64,000 nucleotides of DNA. Origin: Vesta saturnalis (Eukaryota > Arthropoda > Insecta > Coleoptera > Lampyridae). The notes under the pieces are model-generated. The model saw nothing but the letters and a program-made list of their open reading frames with translations. It did not search any database and was not told the DNA's origin. The stretch lies in assembly GCA_036346205.1 (NCBI GenBank), contig JARFJB010001970.1, positions 1,144,001 through 1,208,000 on the forward strand. Reading direction: 5' to 3'. This document shows, piece after piece, positions 1-11,919 of the stretch. A program made the position numbers and the translations under genes. The stretch's first letter is position 1; each line of letters begins with the position of its first letter.

Positions 1-1240
1 GTAAATAAAAATCCACTAATATTGAAGTAGCCTTTGGAAAAAATGTTTAAAACGAAATAAATCCAAATGTCAAATTATTTTGTAAGAAAATGCCTCGTTT
101 AGCTTTTTCCAATGAAAATTGCCTGAATTTAATTATTGCTATTGAGAGTGTAACAAAATTTTGGAACGTACGTACCGAACTTGCGCAGAACGATATCCAG
201 ACAGTCCAAGATCTAGCCCTAAAATTATTCGCAATTTATTTAACTTCGTACTTGGGATTTGGATATTTTCGTTCGAAAATAACACGAATAAAACCTATGG
301 TGGACAATGAGAACTTAGAAGTAAACGTGTTAGCTTTTTTAGTGCACATCCTAATGCCAGTTTGCGTGAACTATCTCGATTTATTAATGTGCCATATAAG
401 ACAATTCACAGAATTCTAATAAAACATAAATGGAAGCCTTTTAGGTATTGACTAGTCCAAACTTGAAACATACGGATTTGCCTTTACGCACACAGTTTTT
501 CGAGTGGATGCTTGTAAATGGGTTGTACTACCGGCACAATATTCATTTTTGGTCAAGTGAGAATCAACGCGTGGTAAAGGAAAGATACTTTCAAGAATTT
601 TTGCAATTCAGTGTTTATTGTGCAATTAAGAATAATAGAATTTTGTGTTTAAGCATTTGCGATGAAAATTTAAACTCCAAAGGTTACAGCAACATTTTAT
701 GAAACGTTGTGCAAGTTTCTTCAAATTATCAGCCAGTTCAAGCAACGGAACAGGTCTGGTACCAACATGATGGAGCGCCGACGCACAAGTGCTATATTGT
801 TTAAAACATGTTGCATTAAGTGTTCGAAGACCGGTGGATTGCCAATAATGGTCCTTTCCATTGGCCGTCTGGTTCACCAGATCTAAATCCTTCAGATTTT
901 TTCATTTGGGATTATGTGAGAGGGGTTTTTTATGCCGATCCTCCTACTACCAAAGAAAATATGGTTGAAAGTGTACTACAAGCGTTCACTAGCTTGGATC
1001 AGGGCCAAATATAACGTAGCACCAATGAAAATTTGTTAAAGCTAGTCAACAAATGTATGCAAACGAATGGCAGTGTTTTTGAGCACCTGTTATAATAGTA
1101 TACATATTTTATGTTTTATAATAAACATTTAACTCTTTACATTGTTTTTTGTTTAAAATAATTTGACATTTGGATTTATTTCGTTTTAATCATTTTTTCC
1201 AAAGGATACATTAAAAGTTAGTGGAGTTTTACTTAATTTT
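1..1240 (+). mobile_element. DD41D mariner-type element, decayed copy 1
   Basis: The first ~83 bases are repeated in inverted orientation at about 1155-1240. Both arms share AAACGAAATAAATCCAAATG and CTTTGGAAAAAATG, so these are TIRs of roughly 80 bp around one transposase pseudogene. The left end lies at or just outside the window edge, so the target duplication cannot be read. Assignment rests on the coding remnant. Confidence 0.75.
90..1095 (+). pseudogene. DD41D transposase pseudogene, copy 1
   Basis: This is a transposase relic of the Tc1/mariner superfamily, the enzyme that would cut and rejoin the surrounding element at TA. The start MPRLAFSNE matches the MPRH/MARHEY starts of sister copies. 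The N-terminal part corresponds to the helix-turn-helix (DUF4817-like) region. The first catalytic block is badly decayed. The second is HDGAPTH (Asp codon 769-771) and the third SPDLNPSDFF (Asp codon 895-897); exactly 41 residues lie between these aspartates, stop codons included. The reading ends in VFEHLL at 1095, the usual C-terminus of this family. Two stops between the catalytic aspartates and several frame changes show that it is dead. Confidence 0.8.
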
Positions 1241-1843
1241 CATGTTTTTCGTGTTAGGTCTTATAACTTAAAACCTATTAGACTTAACTATAGGGAATCC
1301 TTAATAATCTTACCGTTAAAAATTATGTGGAATGCAAAAACAAAAAAATATTTAGTTTTTCATTTAAAAAAATGAGATATACTGATTTTAAATAAGTTGA
1401 CAAGGTAAGCCTGTAATGAATAATTTAAAATTTATATTACGTGCATGCAGAGATGATCATTTCTTGTAACGTGGCCAAAATTTCAAAATAAAATTGTATA
1501 ACATAACAAAATTTTAATCAGTTTTATGAGAAGTTACAACCATCATTTAATACTACTCTTTTGCACATAACTCGAAAACAGTTAACACTAGGTATAGGAC
1601 AATATTGTTAAATGTCGTCTAGATTTTAGAGAGGATTCTAAAAATTCCATTAAATACAAGGTGTTCTATTTAAAATAAAGAAGTTGATGGCGACTTCCGT
1701 TTTAACCCGGAGTTAGAAATGTTTGAAAATATTTTAGTTACAACCATCATGTCCTAAAATCGCACCAAGTTTCATTATTCTATTCTAATTAGTTATGGAG
1801 GTACGTCTAATAGGCCATGATCGTGACACACTTTGTATATATA
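1241..1843. other. Non-coding element terminus remnant
   Basis: No gene is visible. The segment ends at 1835 with CGTGACACACTTTG abutting TATATATA, the same form as other element ends here (GACACATTG next to TATATA at 6887 and 26977). It also carries ACTTCCG...CCGGAGT (1693-1713) and an AAAATATTTTAG motif, both seen near other element termini in this window. It is probably the end of an older mariner-type element interrupted by copy 1. Confidence 0.4.
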
Positions 1844-3837
1844 CAGGGTGATCCATGAATAATGCGACACAGAGTAACTATGAATTCCTTGTATAAAAAT
1901 ATTGCACAATTTACATTAGTCCAATTCTTGATATTAAAGAAGTACAGGGTGTTATTCTGATAATTTTAACAGTTTTCAAAACATTTTCACAAAAGCTGGT
2001 GAACAGAGTTTTTTCTGATAAGAAATCATAATCTTTAATCAATTTCAGTCTAGTGTGTAGAGGGCGCTACATACGCTATACTGAGTAACTAAAATGTCCC
2101 TAATTATTTTATGCCAAATTTTTTGGAAAACTGAATCATCAAAAATAATGTTTTTAGAGATAATCGTGATTGAAATATTCCAAGAAACAATTTAATGAAA
2201 TTAATTTTTTACTTTAACCTAACAACCTGCAGATGCAGGTAGGCCTAATAATTTAATGAATGATTGATTTAATATTTCTATTGATTAATTATCAGAAATG
2301 CTACTTCTTAATTTATGCGCAAATAAAAATGTACCTAGATTTTTGAAAATGAATGTATTTTGGTGCAAGTACACTTATTGATTACCACAAATAAATTAAA
2401 AATATTGTTTATCGGATGATTTTCTAATATTAAAAAGTATGTTATCGTTTCTGAATACATTTATGGCATTTAATATTTTTGATTGAAATATTTTACGCTT
2501 AACGTATCAGTAAGTATATCTACTTTAATAGAAGACTACTTTCAAGTGAAACTATTTTGTGTTTTTTTACAAGTGAAGATGCCACGACATAGTTTGTTTT
2601 CAAATGAAGAAATGCGCGACATGGTGTCTATTTATGCACAAGAAAACTGTAATGGCCGTAGTGCTTTTCGACAGTATGTTGAGAGGTATCCAAGAAGAAG
2701 ACGACCTAACCACAAATTATTTAAAAACATGTATTATCGATTGGGTGAAACTGGATCATTTCGTCCGAAACGAGATATAGGCCATCCAAAAAAATTACAG
2801 TTGACCAAGAAGATGAAGTATTGATTCGTGTTTGCGAAAATGGAGAAGTAAGTTCAAGAAGACTAGCATCTGCTACTGGATTAAGTAAAACATCAATTCT
2901 TAGATTGTTACATAAGGAAAAACTTCATCCATATCATTTTACACCAGTTCAAAATTTGTTGCCAGCCGACCTTCCAGCTAGATTACAGTTTAAAAGAAAT
3001 AATAACCCATTGTTCATTAATAAAATATTATTTACTGATGAGGCAACTTTCACACGTCGAGGAGTTTTTAATTTTAGAAGCGCTCATGTATGGGACTGTG
3101 AAAATCCACATTTAACAAGAGATCGACACTTTCAATACGAATTTAAAATTAATGTTCGGTGTGGTATAATCAGAAACCATGTATTGGGTCCATATGGGTT
3201 ACCAAATAACTTTAACGGTGATTCCTATCTCAATTTTCTCCATACTGGGTTTATGGACATGTTAAATGATTCGCCATTAATCGTGAGACACAACATGTGG
3301 TTTACGAAGGATGGTGCTCCACCTCCATTACAGTGGAGCAGTGTGAAATTACCTTCATAATAAATTTCCACAACATTAGATTGGCCGAGGTAGCCAATAT
3401 GCTTAGCCAGCACGTAGTCCAGACATTACCCTATGGATTTTTCCTTTTGGGGGTTTCTTAAGTCTTAACGAAGCAATAAATTCTAGTGCCGAACTTAGAC
3501 GAAAAATAGTAAATGCCGTAGTGTATTCAGAAATGATAATATACTTTTTAATATTAGGAAATCATTCGATAAACAAATACGAAAAAATATTGAAGTCAAT
3601 GGTGGCCACTTAGAACATTTGTTAAAGTAGTAATACACTTTTAGTTAGCGTATGTAGCGCCCTCTACACATTAGAGTGAAATTGATTAAAGATTATGACT
3701 TCTTATCAGACAAAGTTCTGTTCACCAACTTTTGTGAAAATATCTTGAAAACTGTTGAAATTGTTGTGTTATATCGCAATATTTTTATACAAGAAATTCA
3801 TAGTTGCTCTGTGTCCTATTATTAACGGACCACCCTT
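1844..3837 (+). mobile_element. DD41D mariner-type element, copy 2 (near full length)
   Basis: The left end CAGGGTGATCC (1844) and right end GGACCACCCTT (to 3837) are inverted, and each is flanked by TA (1842-1843 and 3838-3839). The inverted similarity runs well inward: GTGTAGAGGGCGCTAC at about 2055 is mirrored by GTAGCGCCCTCTACAC near 3655. The TIRs are therefore roughly 200-250 bp, long for a mariner-type element. The interior encodes one transposase pseudogene on the plus strand. Confidence 0.85.
2579..3630 (+). pseudogene. DD41D transposase pseudogene, copy 2
   Basis: MPRHSLFSNEEM is chosen as the start because sister copies begin with MPR or MAR; an upstream in-frame Met at 2483 is less likely. 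Residues 1-80 contain the ERYPRRRRPNH helix-turn-helix block. A seven-A tract (about 2789-2795) marks a one-base slip, after which reading resumes in another frame (VDQEDEVLIRVCE). The first catalytic block is FTDEATFTRRG, the second TKDGAPPPLQW, and the third SPDITPMDF-like with Asp near 3433. Further frame changes follow 3350 and 3425. Reading ends in GGHLEHLLK at 3630. A few slips separate this copy from an open frame, so it is among the better preserved copies. Confidence 0.82.
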
Positions 3838-4116
3838 TAACATATATGAGTTTGAGCCTTGATACTTTTTGTTGTACTATTTTTTTTATAAGCGCCATTG
3901 TATTTTGTTTAAATATTAAATTGGGGTATTTGATACACTAAATGCGTTTCAAGGAAATATTAGATCAAAACAGCTTAAATGTGTAAATCACTTTTTCGAA
4001 ATCAAGGTGCCATTTGAAAACAAATGAAAACAGTTGACGTTTCAGTAACTGTGAATCTCTTGAGAGTGACATTTTTTAGAATATTTAAGCAGAGTGGTTG
4101 TTGTTAAGGATCAGAA

Positions 4117-4720
4117 ATGACTCGGGGTAAAACTATCTGTCAAGAAATAAGAAAATGATAATTCATTTGCATTTGAAACGAAAATCAGCTGCGAAAGTCG
4201 CAGAAAGTGTTAGTTTGCCCCGAGATACGGTGAGACATAGTATTTAACTTTACAAAACCTCTGGTTCTTTAGACCAGAAGCAAAGAAATGGAAGCAAGCC
4301 ATAATATTCTAATACATATTTACGACCTTTAAGAATGATTATTAAACAACATCGCGCACTGTGGGGTGTTTTGTGATTTAATGGGATTTATAACTTACGA
4401 TTATTAAACGCATTTGTTTTTCCAATTTGTAGGCAAAAGAAAAACCTTTAATTACAAAGACGTCAAATAAAAACAGACGTCTTTAGGCATATGAGCACAT
4501 AACGTGACCTCAAAAACAATAGAATTCGGTTTTGTGAAGTGAGCAAGCGAGACTTTAAGTTTGCGCTGGCGATAGTCGAAGCCAAGTCATAAGAAGCAAA
4601 GAAGAATGATTGTTTTAAATATAAAGTTAAGTTTCTTGCTTCCGTGATAGTCTGACGTTGCATGTCAGCAAAAGGTGTGGGAAAATTACACTTTATGAAC
4701 ATCGGCGTCGTAAATATTAA
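4117..4720 (+). pseudogene. Tc1-like transposase remnant
   Basis: Reading from 4117 gives MTRGKTICQEIRK and then, after a frame change, AAKVAESVSLPRDTVRHSI and SGSLDQKQRNGSKP. This is the paired-type helix-turn-helix of Tc1-like transposases. Much further on, at about 4610-4710, DCFKYKVKFLASVIV, a stop, then RCMSAKGVGKLHF matches the family's ...VMVWGCMSAKGVGKLHFI... core. The middle is too decayed to place the first catalytic Asp, and the 3' end is lost towards the TA tract at 4788. It differs from the DD41D families here. No TIRs were identified. Confidence 0.65.
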
Positions 4721-4784
4721 AAAATTACATAAAACATAATTAATATACAGGATAAAGGTCTATACATTGGAATGTTTAAATCTT

Positions 4785-4787
<3 letters not shown>

Positions 4788-4830
<43 letters not shown>
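4788..4830. repeat. (TA)n microsatellite
   Basis: Uninterrupted TA dinucleotides, one of about fifteen such tracts in this window. Confidence 0.95.
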
Positions 4831-4834
<4 letters not shown>

Positions 4835-4997
4835 ATAAAACCAAAAACAGCTCCTTATAACCCCCCCTCTCCGATGCCGAATTTCTCCCAAAATGTAATC
4901 AGTTCCAGGAAAAATGAAAACAAGCCAAGCTTAAATACAAAATTTTAAATACATACGTATTTTCGTTCTGGATTTATAGTTCGCATTAGCGCACATT

Positions 4998-5028
4998 CAC
5001 ACACACACACACACACACACGCGCGCGC

Positions 5029-5102
<74 letters not shown>
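4998..5102. repeat. Compound (CA)n(CG)n(TA)n microsatellite
   Basis: CA repeats (about 4998-5020) pass directly into CG repeats (5021-5029) and then TA repeats (to 5102), giving roughly 100 bp of unbroken purine-pyrimidine alternation. Confidence 0.95.
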
Positions 5103-5105
<3 letters not shown>

Positions 5106-5109
5106 CATG

Positions 5110-5585
5110 CTAATAAGTCGATTTAGCTATAGTAAAAAAAAGTCTATTGCAAAATGGTATACCTTTTAGCTTCACTTTTAATTTTGGATTGATTACTTTT
5201 GATGTCAAAACCGTTTCGTCAGGAAACACAAACCTGACATCTTGACCCGATGGCAATGTCGGAAATTTTCTCAAGAACTTAATTTTGGCTAAAACGACGT
5301 GCTTCATTTCACATAAAATTTTCTGTCCATTGACACTTTTGTGTTTGTAACCCATTGATTTCAAAATTCTAAATAATATTCGTTCCCCATCAAAATCCCA
5401 ATCCGTTTTAAGTGATGATACAATTTGTCCGAAGTAAAATATTCATTTTTCGAGAAGTGGCAAATTTGTCGTTGTAGATCTCTACGAAGGGTGAAATCTC
5501 AAAACTCAGATTTTCCCCGTTTACCTCAATAAGTCGACTTTAAATTTTGAAATCTTGCCGTTACAATGTCTTCGATAGTTGTGAA
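5110..5585 (-). pseudogene. IS630/Tc1-superfamily DDE transposase fragment
   Basis: The minus strand reads, with two frame changes, RDLQRQICHFSKNEYF, then GERILFRILKSMGYKHK, NGQKILCEMKHVVLAKIKFL and finally VFPDETVL. This layout matches the middle of an insect IS630-like transposase family: a second helix-turn-helix (..LxRLLKxMGFKxK..), a linker ending in ..RIKFLR.., then the first catalytic Asp in (Y/P)DETxV. Everything after the first catalytic block is missing, cut off beside the TA tract at 5102. Family placement is from memory of the pattern and is moderately sure. Confidence 0.55.
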
Positions 5586-5639
5586 ACCTAAACCCTAATA
5601 CATGCCTAATATTTTTTTTACTTATAGTATTCCCACACA

Positions 5640-6293
5640 AGCTAAGATTTGGCTAATGTGCTAAAGCACTCAGGAACACTGGGAGGGTTTAATAATCCCA
5701 CACCAAACGTTACTTCCAAATCTCGTCTGTAGACGTCTCTCTGCCACTTCGTGAGGGTTTTCTACAGCCCAATGATGAATGTTGGCTTATTAAAAACTCC
5801 ACAATTCGTAAACCTACTCTCATCAGACCACAAGACATGATTAACAAAATCGGGATTTTCATTACACATTCTAGTATACCACTCGCAGAAGCGCATTCGT
5901 CTTGGAAAATCCGTTTGCTCAAGTGCTTAAACTGTTGTGGGTTTGTATGGATAGTAGTTATTCATTTTTAACACTCTTTGTACCGTTGATTTTGACACAC
6001 GAATTTCCCGTTCTACCGTTCTTACCGATGCACTGGGGTTTTCGTTGACAGCTTGTAAAATGTTTCTGTCACGATTTTCATTATCAATATTGTATCCGCT
6101 TTTAGGTTGTTCGAAGGCCCCATAGTTAATTAAATTAATTACAATTTTTCTGAAGTGGGTTTTATGAGGCTGCCGTCGTTCGGGGTACATCTCCAAATAC
6201 CTCGCCGAGGTAATGTCGGCGTTTCTGTTTGACTGCAAGTAAAGCGCTAACATGTCAAACTTTTTTTCATTTGAATAGGGGAATACCTGCCAT
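5640..6293 (-). pseudogene. DD41D transposase pseudogene, copy 3 (N-terminal half)
   Basis: The start ATG is placed at 6293 (MAGI...), because a one-base slip then gives YSNEKKFDMLALYL, matching sister N-termini; a later Met at 6253 lies inside the domain. The block EMYPERRQPHKTHF is the helix-turn-helix signature. It is followed by SASVRTVEREIRVSKSTVQR, a second helix-turn-helix, and by VLWSDESRFTN with the first catalytic Asp at about 5822-5824. After several frame changes VWCGII appears at about 5680, where the copy is cut. The second and third catalytic aspartates are absent, so this fragment cannot be functional. Confidence 0.75.
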
Positions 6294-6887
6294 TTTTAAC
6301 AGGCTTTTACAATTTGTGTGTCACTTTTATGATTTTGATGACAGAAAAGCGTACTACTTATGAAAACACTACTTTGAATTATTTAACGTCAAAGTCAGAG
6401 CCACCTTATATGGAAAAAATGAAACCCAATTTTACTGACAAATAAATCATGTCCTACTAATAATAATAAATAAGACCTAACTTTAGAAAATGCGATATTT
6501 CGATGAAACTCTAATCTTTTATGCACTTGTGAGACATCACTAAACTGGAAATATTGCACTCTTTCATGAAAGTTGAGGCAGATTGTGGGATAACAAAAGA
6601 CTATTGTGACATGTCATACACGCCAGCTTATTCGTCTTAAAAAAGTGTCCGAATAATTTCACATTGTGGCAGCTGTCAAATTAACCATTTCGGATTTACT
6701 GGCGAAAAACGAAATCCGCCATTTACGGTTTTTCGCCGATATTTTCAAAACCAATTGACCGATCGTAAATCTGAAACCGGATATCGAATGCTCTAAGCTT
6801 CTACTAAAACTTTCCCCATTTAACCTTTGCCGTAAGTATAACAGAAGCCGAGATCCCTTTATAGAGAAGCGAAATTGGGACACATTG
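5640..6887 (-). mobile_element. DD41D mariner-type element, copy 3 (truncated)
   Basis: The right end is GACACATTG at 6879-6887 directly before TATATA, matching the terminus of the 25-kb element. The transposase relic reads leftwards and breaks off at about 5640 just after the VWCGI block, so the left third of the element and its TIR are missing. The 6294-6887 stretch has no gene and is the element's 5' flank plus terminal region. Confidence 0.6.
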
Positions 6888-8336
6888 TATATATCCCCTC
6901 TGACGTTGTTTCAAAAAACGTTGATAGTTTTCTACATCAGAGCCCTCTCTAGTTTAACAACCGTGCTTTGCATTAGAGTTATCGCCAGAAGCCGTTGATG
7001 CCTTCCGACATTTTCAATACAACCGAGAGACGCGTAACAGACGCTCTCATTTTTGCCTCACTTTCATTCCTTCTGCATTCTCGGTCCTAGTGCAGTCCGG
7101 CGATAATCACCATGGGACTCCTTTGAGGGCTCATAACCTGTTCATCATTCTCCGTTGAGTCAACTCGACTCAGTCTGCCTAAACTTACATCAATACACCA
7201 GGGTTTACTGCTGCTTAAATTTGTGGTCACCTTCATGTAAGTTAATTATTGTAGCCGTATTCTGACGTCGCTATAACCCAGAATTGAAGGAGTAATCGTT
7301 CTTTGAGAATACCGTCCTAGTAAAACATTTGGTTTCATCTAATTTCGAAAATTTGTAACACATTTTATTCGCAATCATTGTAATTTGTCAATTTCATGAT
7401 ATAGCAACAGCTGGGAACTAGATTGTTACTGAACCTTGCCAGCAATAATGAAACTAGCCGGGAATAATTATAATATACCCCAAAAATTATTACATACCTG
7501 TGGTGAGAGTTACATAACTATCATGAACCTAATAATCATTACAATTAATTAAATTATGTGTTGTTATCTGCTATTCTTTATTAATCAACGGATGTACAAT
7601 ACATTTAAAAACTAACTAAAAAAATCATTAAGAATCTTTTTTTTTCACAGTTAAATTTTTTTACAATTTGACAGTTATAATTTTATGTATTTATTTTCAC
7701 GCCCAGCTTACTTTGCTTTATATTTGTTACATCAGGATATTTGTTATTCAGAATGTTCAATGTGAATTGTTATTTTTAACATTGGATGATTGCGAATAAA
7801 ATAGCACACAAACTTTTCAGGAAGGCTTCATTACTGCCTTGCGTTTTAACTGACCTCGAGCTTCGCTCTCGGGGTTTATGTACATTATTTAGCATTTAAT
7901 ATGGTTGCCTAGAAAATTTAAGTCAGTTTTAAGAAAGCACCGCAACACTTTATTTTTTTTTATCATCTGTTTTATATTGAAGTTAATGCCTATATCAAAG
8001 TAGTTTATTTTCAGAAGATTCATCCTACATGTTAATTTACAAAACTTACAGTTCAAATCTTATTTGTTATTTATGGTTGCAAAAGTATTTATTAATAATG
8101 GCTTACGAATTCTGTCGATGAAATCGAATTTATTGAGGTGTAAAAAGGAGCCTTCGCTGTTCGTAAAAAACCTGAATTTTGTTGCGCAGGCATTAAATTT
8201 GAACAATAGACTGTATAGTGGAAATATATCGAACAATTATTTACTAAAATCATTACTTGACGAACGAAAATTAGAAGCGTATTCAACTACACATAGGTAT
8301 AAGAAAAGACAAGGAAAACAGAAAAACGGTGTATTA
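6888..8336. other. No gene recognised
   Basis: AT-rich sequence without a coding remnant I can name. A GC-rich hairpin, CCTCGAG-CTTCG-CTCTCGGGG, sits near 7852-7873. Short frames near 8064-8372 have no recognisable motif. Part of this may be the 5' end of the piggyBac element that follows. Confidence 0.5.
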
Positions 8337-10120
8337 GAGTTCGGAATTGACATCATCCGAAGAGCAATTTAACCTTTCTGAGGACCCTTATCAGCGGACA
8401 AAGAAACGCCAGGCATTACATCATCAGTTAACGAATTAATTAAGTAAGAACCTTTTGTTAATTTAAAAAACTTTTTGTTTGATTTCTCGAAACTTTACAT
8501 TTGATTGCCTCAATTAAACGAATACAATCGTTTAATTCTGACAAAGATTTTATTTCTTATATGTTAGCTTTAAGAAGGTTATTGTAAATTTAGGTTTGAT
8601 TCTATAAATATTTGTAAACATATTGATGTGATTTCGTTTAGATTTGGAAATTAATTAAATGAGTATAACGTTTGATGTACTGTTATTGCTAAAGATTATT
8701 AATATCACAAGATCACACTAGGAATCCAGATAAATAAATATATCGAAGTGAATATAATTTTGGGCAATGGTAACAGAAATCGTTTCTTGATCTTAACTTG
8801 AGTTAGCCGGTGCGACCAATTAAGAAAGGAGTTAGTAAACATAAAGCTTAAAATTCATTTACGCAAACCGAAATTAATTAGCAAGCAAAGTAAAATTAAC
8901 TAGTAAATGATATCTTTATAAATTGAACCCATTCAGTTTTAATAAAACGAAATAAAAAGTAATCATTTCAGGTATTAAATATTCTTCACTGATGTTTTGC
9001 TATTATCCGGCTACAATAATCGGCCTTTTGAAAAATTACATTGGTGAAATGATCAGGATGTACAAAATCATATAGTAAAACAAGCTATCTCGAGGAATCT
9101 ATTTCTAAAAATTAAATCTTTAGTTCATTTTGTGGATAATGACGTAGCTACCGTTAATAGAGAAGTCGTACTTTTAAAATCAGACCTATTCTAATCATTA
9201 CAAGGGATCCTTTTCAACAAATGAAGAGAATTTTTCAGTCGACCAAATGATTGTCAAATACTACGGAATACACAACCTCAAGCAATTTATCACTGGAAAG
9301 CCCATTAGATTTTGGTACAAGTTTTGGCTCTATGTGGACTTATTTGGATTACAATTTTCAATTATGTACAGGAGCTGCCAATAATCCTGAGGTACAAGGT
9401 CTTGATTAGGAAGTCTAGAGGTGTTAGATACATGTTAGTACACCTTAAAACATTGGGTTTTCGTGCTTCAGGAAAGATGAGAGAAGACAGATTACAGAAA
9501 TTCCCGCTTCCTAGTAGTACACAAATGAAAAAGAAATTAAAGGGTCTATTACGAGTTTAGTTTTGATAAAAAAGAGAAGTGCTTGTTGAAAAATGAAGTG
9601 ACAGCAAATACGTTACAATGGGAACAAATTTGGTTCTGTTGTCCCGTAGCAAGCAGCTCAGAGGTTCAGCCGAAAGGAAAAGAAAACAATTTCTGTGAAG
9701 TAACCTCGCGTTCTTAGTAACTACAAAAAGTTCATAGAAGCTCGTTGATCAACACGATTGGTTTAACGGCAAATATTCTACAAGTGTGAGAGGTAAAAAA
9801 TGGTATTTGTCTCTCTTTACAAGATTAATTGACATGGCGGTTGTCAACTCGCGGATTTTATATAGAGCCATTCACGGAAAAGCAGCATTATCTTTGTTAA
9901 AATTTAGAAGAAATGTATATAGCACTTACATTCGCATTCGAAGGCGTCTAGATCAGCTGGTCCTTCACGAATGGTTCCAGAAGATAGGTATGATGGAAAA
10001 GTTCATTACATTGCAAAAAGAAATAAACAGAGACGATGTCAAGCACAGTTATGCAATGCAACACCCAGTACTTATTGTCGAAAATGTGACACAACATTAT
10101 GTATAGAATGTTTAATTTTT
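8337..10120 (+). pseudogene. piggyBac-type transposase pseudogene 1
   Basis: Three blocks in order match a piggyBac transposase. At 8337-8445 an acidic N-terminus reads SSELTSSEEQFNLSEDPY. From about 8980 the core reads LLLSGYNNRPFEKLHW, QAISRNLFLKIKSLVHFVDN, then SVDQMIVKYYGIHNLKQF and ITGKPIRFWYKFW near the first catalytic Asp. At 9786-10106 the tail reads KKWYLSLFTRLIDMAVVNSR and then a cysteine-rich finger (CQ..LC...YCRKCDTTLCIEC). Stops and frame changes interrupt every block. The 0.5-kb gap 8454-8971 starts near AAGTAAGA and ends in TTTCAG, so an intron is possible. TIRs and TTAA borders were not confirmed. Confidence 0.72.
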
Positions 10121-10509
10121 TTTTACATAATATAATAATTATGGATATTCCCTTTTCATAATGGCTCCATATTTTATAATCTTTTTAAAATTAAATGTTA
10201 ATAAGTAATAGAATTTTAATTTTTGTTTAACATCGTCACTAGGCAAGTAAATATGTACAACTGTACATATAGAGAACAGACTTATATTACTCCAATGTCA
10301 TCCATGTTACGGCGGCCTTTATCTCAGTAAAGGAGCGATAAAATCAGAAGCTGATAAGAAGCATTGGATAATTTTTTTTTATAAGCGGTTTGAAAACAAG
10401 ATGATATTCCAAAAAAAAATGTGCTTGGTACTTAACGGGGCACTTTTGATATTTGGTGTAGGCATGTTATTTGATTTTTATTGCTTGAAAAAAACCGAAA
10501 AGGCCACAT
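10121..10509. other. No gene recognised
   Basis: AT-rich 3' flank of the piggyBac relic. No repeat or coding signal was identified. Confidence 0.5.
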
Positions 10510-10873
10510 ATTTCATTCGCTCCCTAAGGGGGAGATAGGGCTGCTCGAGCTTTCCGAGCTCCTTCAGTCACAATCATGGATTCCAGCATACATACATATA
10601 TTACGTATATATGCATGGTGGGATTAAGGATGGGTATGGTCTGGATAGGATCGGAAGGAACGGAGTTAGGGTTCTGAGGGGGAAAATACTACCCCAGCAT
10701 TCGCCTAAGTGGCCGCACATGGTGTGCATATACGCAGTGCCATGCCGCTACATGTGTATGAGGAAAACCCCCTGAAAAAACCTCATACAAGGTAGACGGT
10801 AACCGGAATCGAACCCATTACCTCCCGAATGCTAAGCAGATCGTGTCACCATTACGCTACTAGCTCTGTTTTA
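10510..10873 (-). mobile_element. tRNA-Ala-derived SINE
   Basis: On the minus strand a tRNA-like head starts near 10868. The A box TAGCGTAATGG (10849-10859) and a perfect B box GGTTCGATTCC (10805-10815) form a split RNA polymerase III promoter. Between them CTGCTTAGCATTCGGGAGG closely resembles the anticodon arm of tRNA-Ala(AGC). The body that follows (to about 10510) is unrelated to tRNA and more GC-rich than its surroundings, and ends near an A/T-rich tail. This is the organisation of a tRNA-derived SINE. The 3' border and target duplication are not resolved. Confidence 0.72.
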
Positions 10874-11827
10874 TTACTTGTTGGACAGTAGTAAATGTCT
10901 GTATAATATACGCACGTGACTTAAAAAGCTTCATCTCGCCAAATATTTGTTGATACAAACATTAGGCTGCAGTAAGACTATTTTTAAGCTTTTATGTTTA
11001 CAAATTTAATCAAAGATTACATACTCATTATTTGGGATTTAGATAGATTTAACGAGCTTATTTAAATAAATATTAACATACGTTTTAATGTATACCTTAA
11101 ATTACCGAAAAATTTTTATTTGCGCCAGTTTTAGTTTTAAGAGTAAGTGTAAATTTTAAAATTTTCGGATTCGTGACATCTTACCTGAACCACGACGGTC
11201 TTCGACGCTTATTTAAGCCTCTCCGACGCTTAATAAGTCTATAAGAATTTAGCGCGAAACAAACGAGACCAATTTTCTTGGTCAAGTTAGTTTCAGTACA
11301 CCAAATTCCTAATAAATACATTTTCCATGTTCCCCATTCGTGCACAAATTTATTATTCTGTTCACCTTCAATTTAGTTGTGTTTTCATTTCTAATTTATC
11401 TGTTACAAACACGCATTAATTATTTATGAATAAGGTATTTAATTTATTTACTCTGTTAGTTTACTGTACACTATGATAAGCGGGATAGGTATATAGTGTC
11501 TCCATTTTTGTATTTTGATATTCTTTCTTTCAACTGCTTCATTGTAATTGGGAAATCTTTATCCTGTAGTAAAGTACAAAAATAAAATAACATAAAACGA
11601 AACCTGCAATAACGACTTCATTACACAGAACCCTGAATTTATGTAAATTCCCTATTATGATGTAAATGTAAGGTATCAGCTGAAACAAATTAATAGATCA
11701 AAACCACTTTCCAGTTATTCAAAAAATTTAAACAATGCCAGGTAATTAAAATATTTTCTATGAATTAACAAGGTTAATGGAGTTTTTGAATATTTATACA
11801 GCCAAACGGTGATAAACAGCGAATACC

Positions 11828-11828
<1 letters not shown>
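10874..11828. other. No gene recognised
   Basis: AT-rich sequence with no coding remnant, RNA gene or repeat that I can support. Confidence 0.5.

Positions 11829-11916
<88 letters not shown>
11829..11916. repeat. (TA)n microsatellite, insertion site of element 4
   Basis: About 88 bp of pure TA runs directly into the CAGTGCGTTC terminus of the next element. A shorter TA tract resumes on its far side (about 13589-13607), so the element appears to have landed inside the microsatellite. Confidence 0.95.

Positions 11917-11919
<3 letters not shown>

Noticed and set aside
6659..6883. 74-codon minus-strand frame
   Set aside because: It lies in the terminal non-coding region of DD41D copy 3 and ends at its TA-flanked terminus.
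8064..8372. 102-codon frame before piggyBac 1
   Set aside because: No recognised motif. Its end overlaps, in another frame, the acidic N-terminus of the piggyBac gene.
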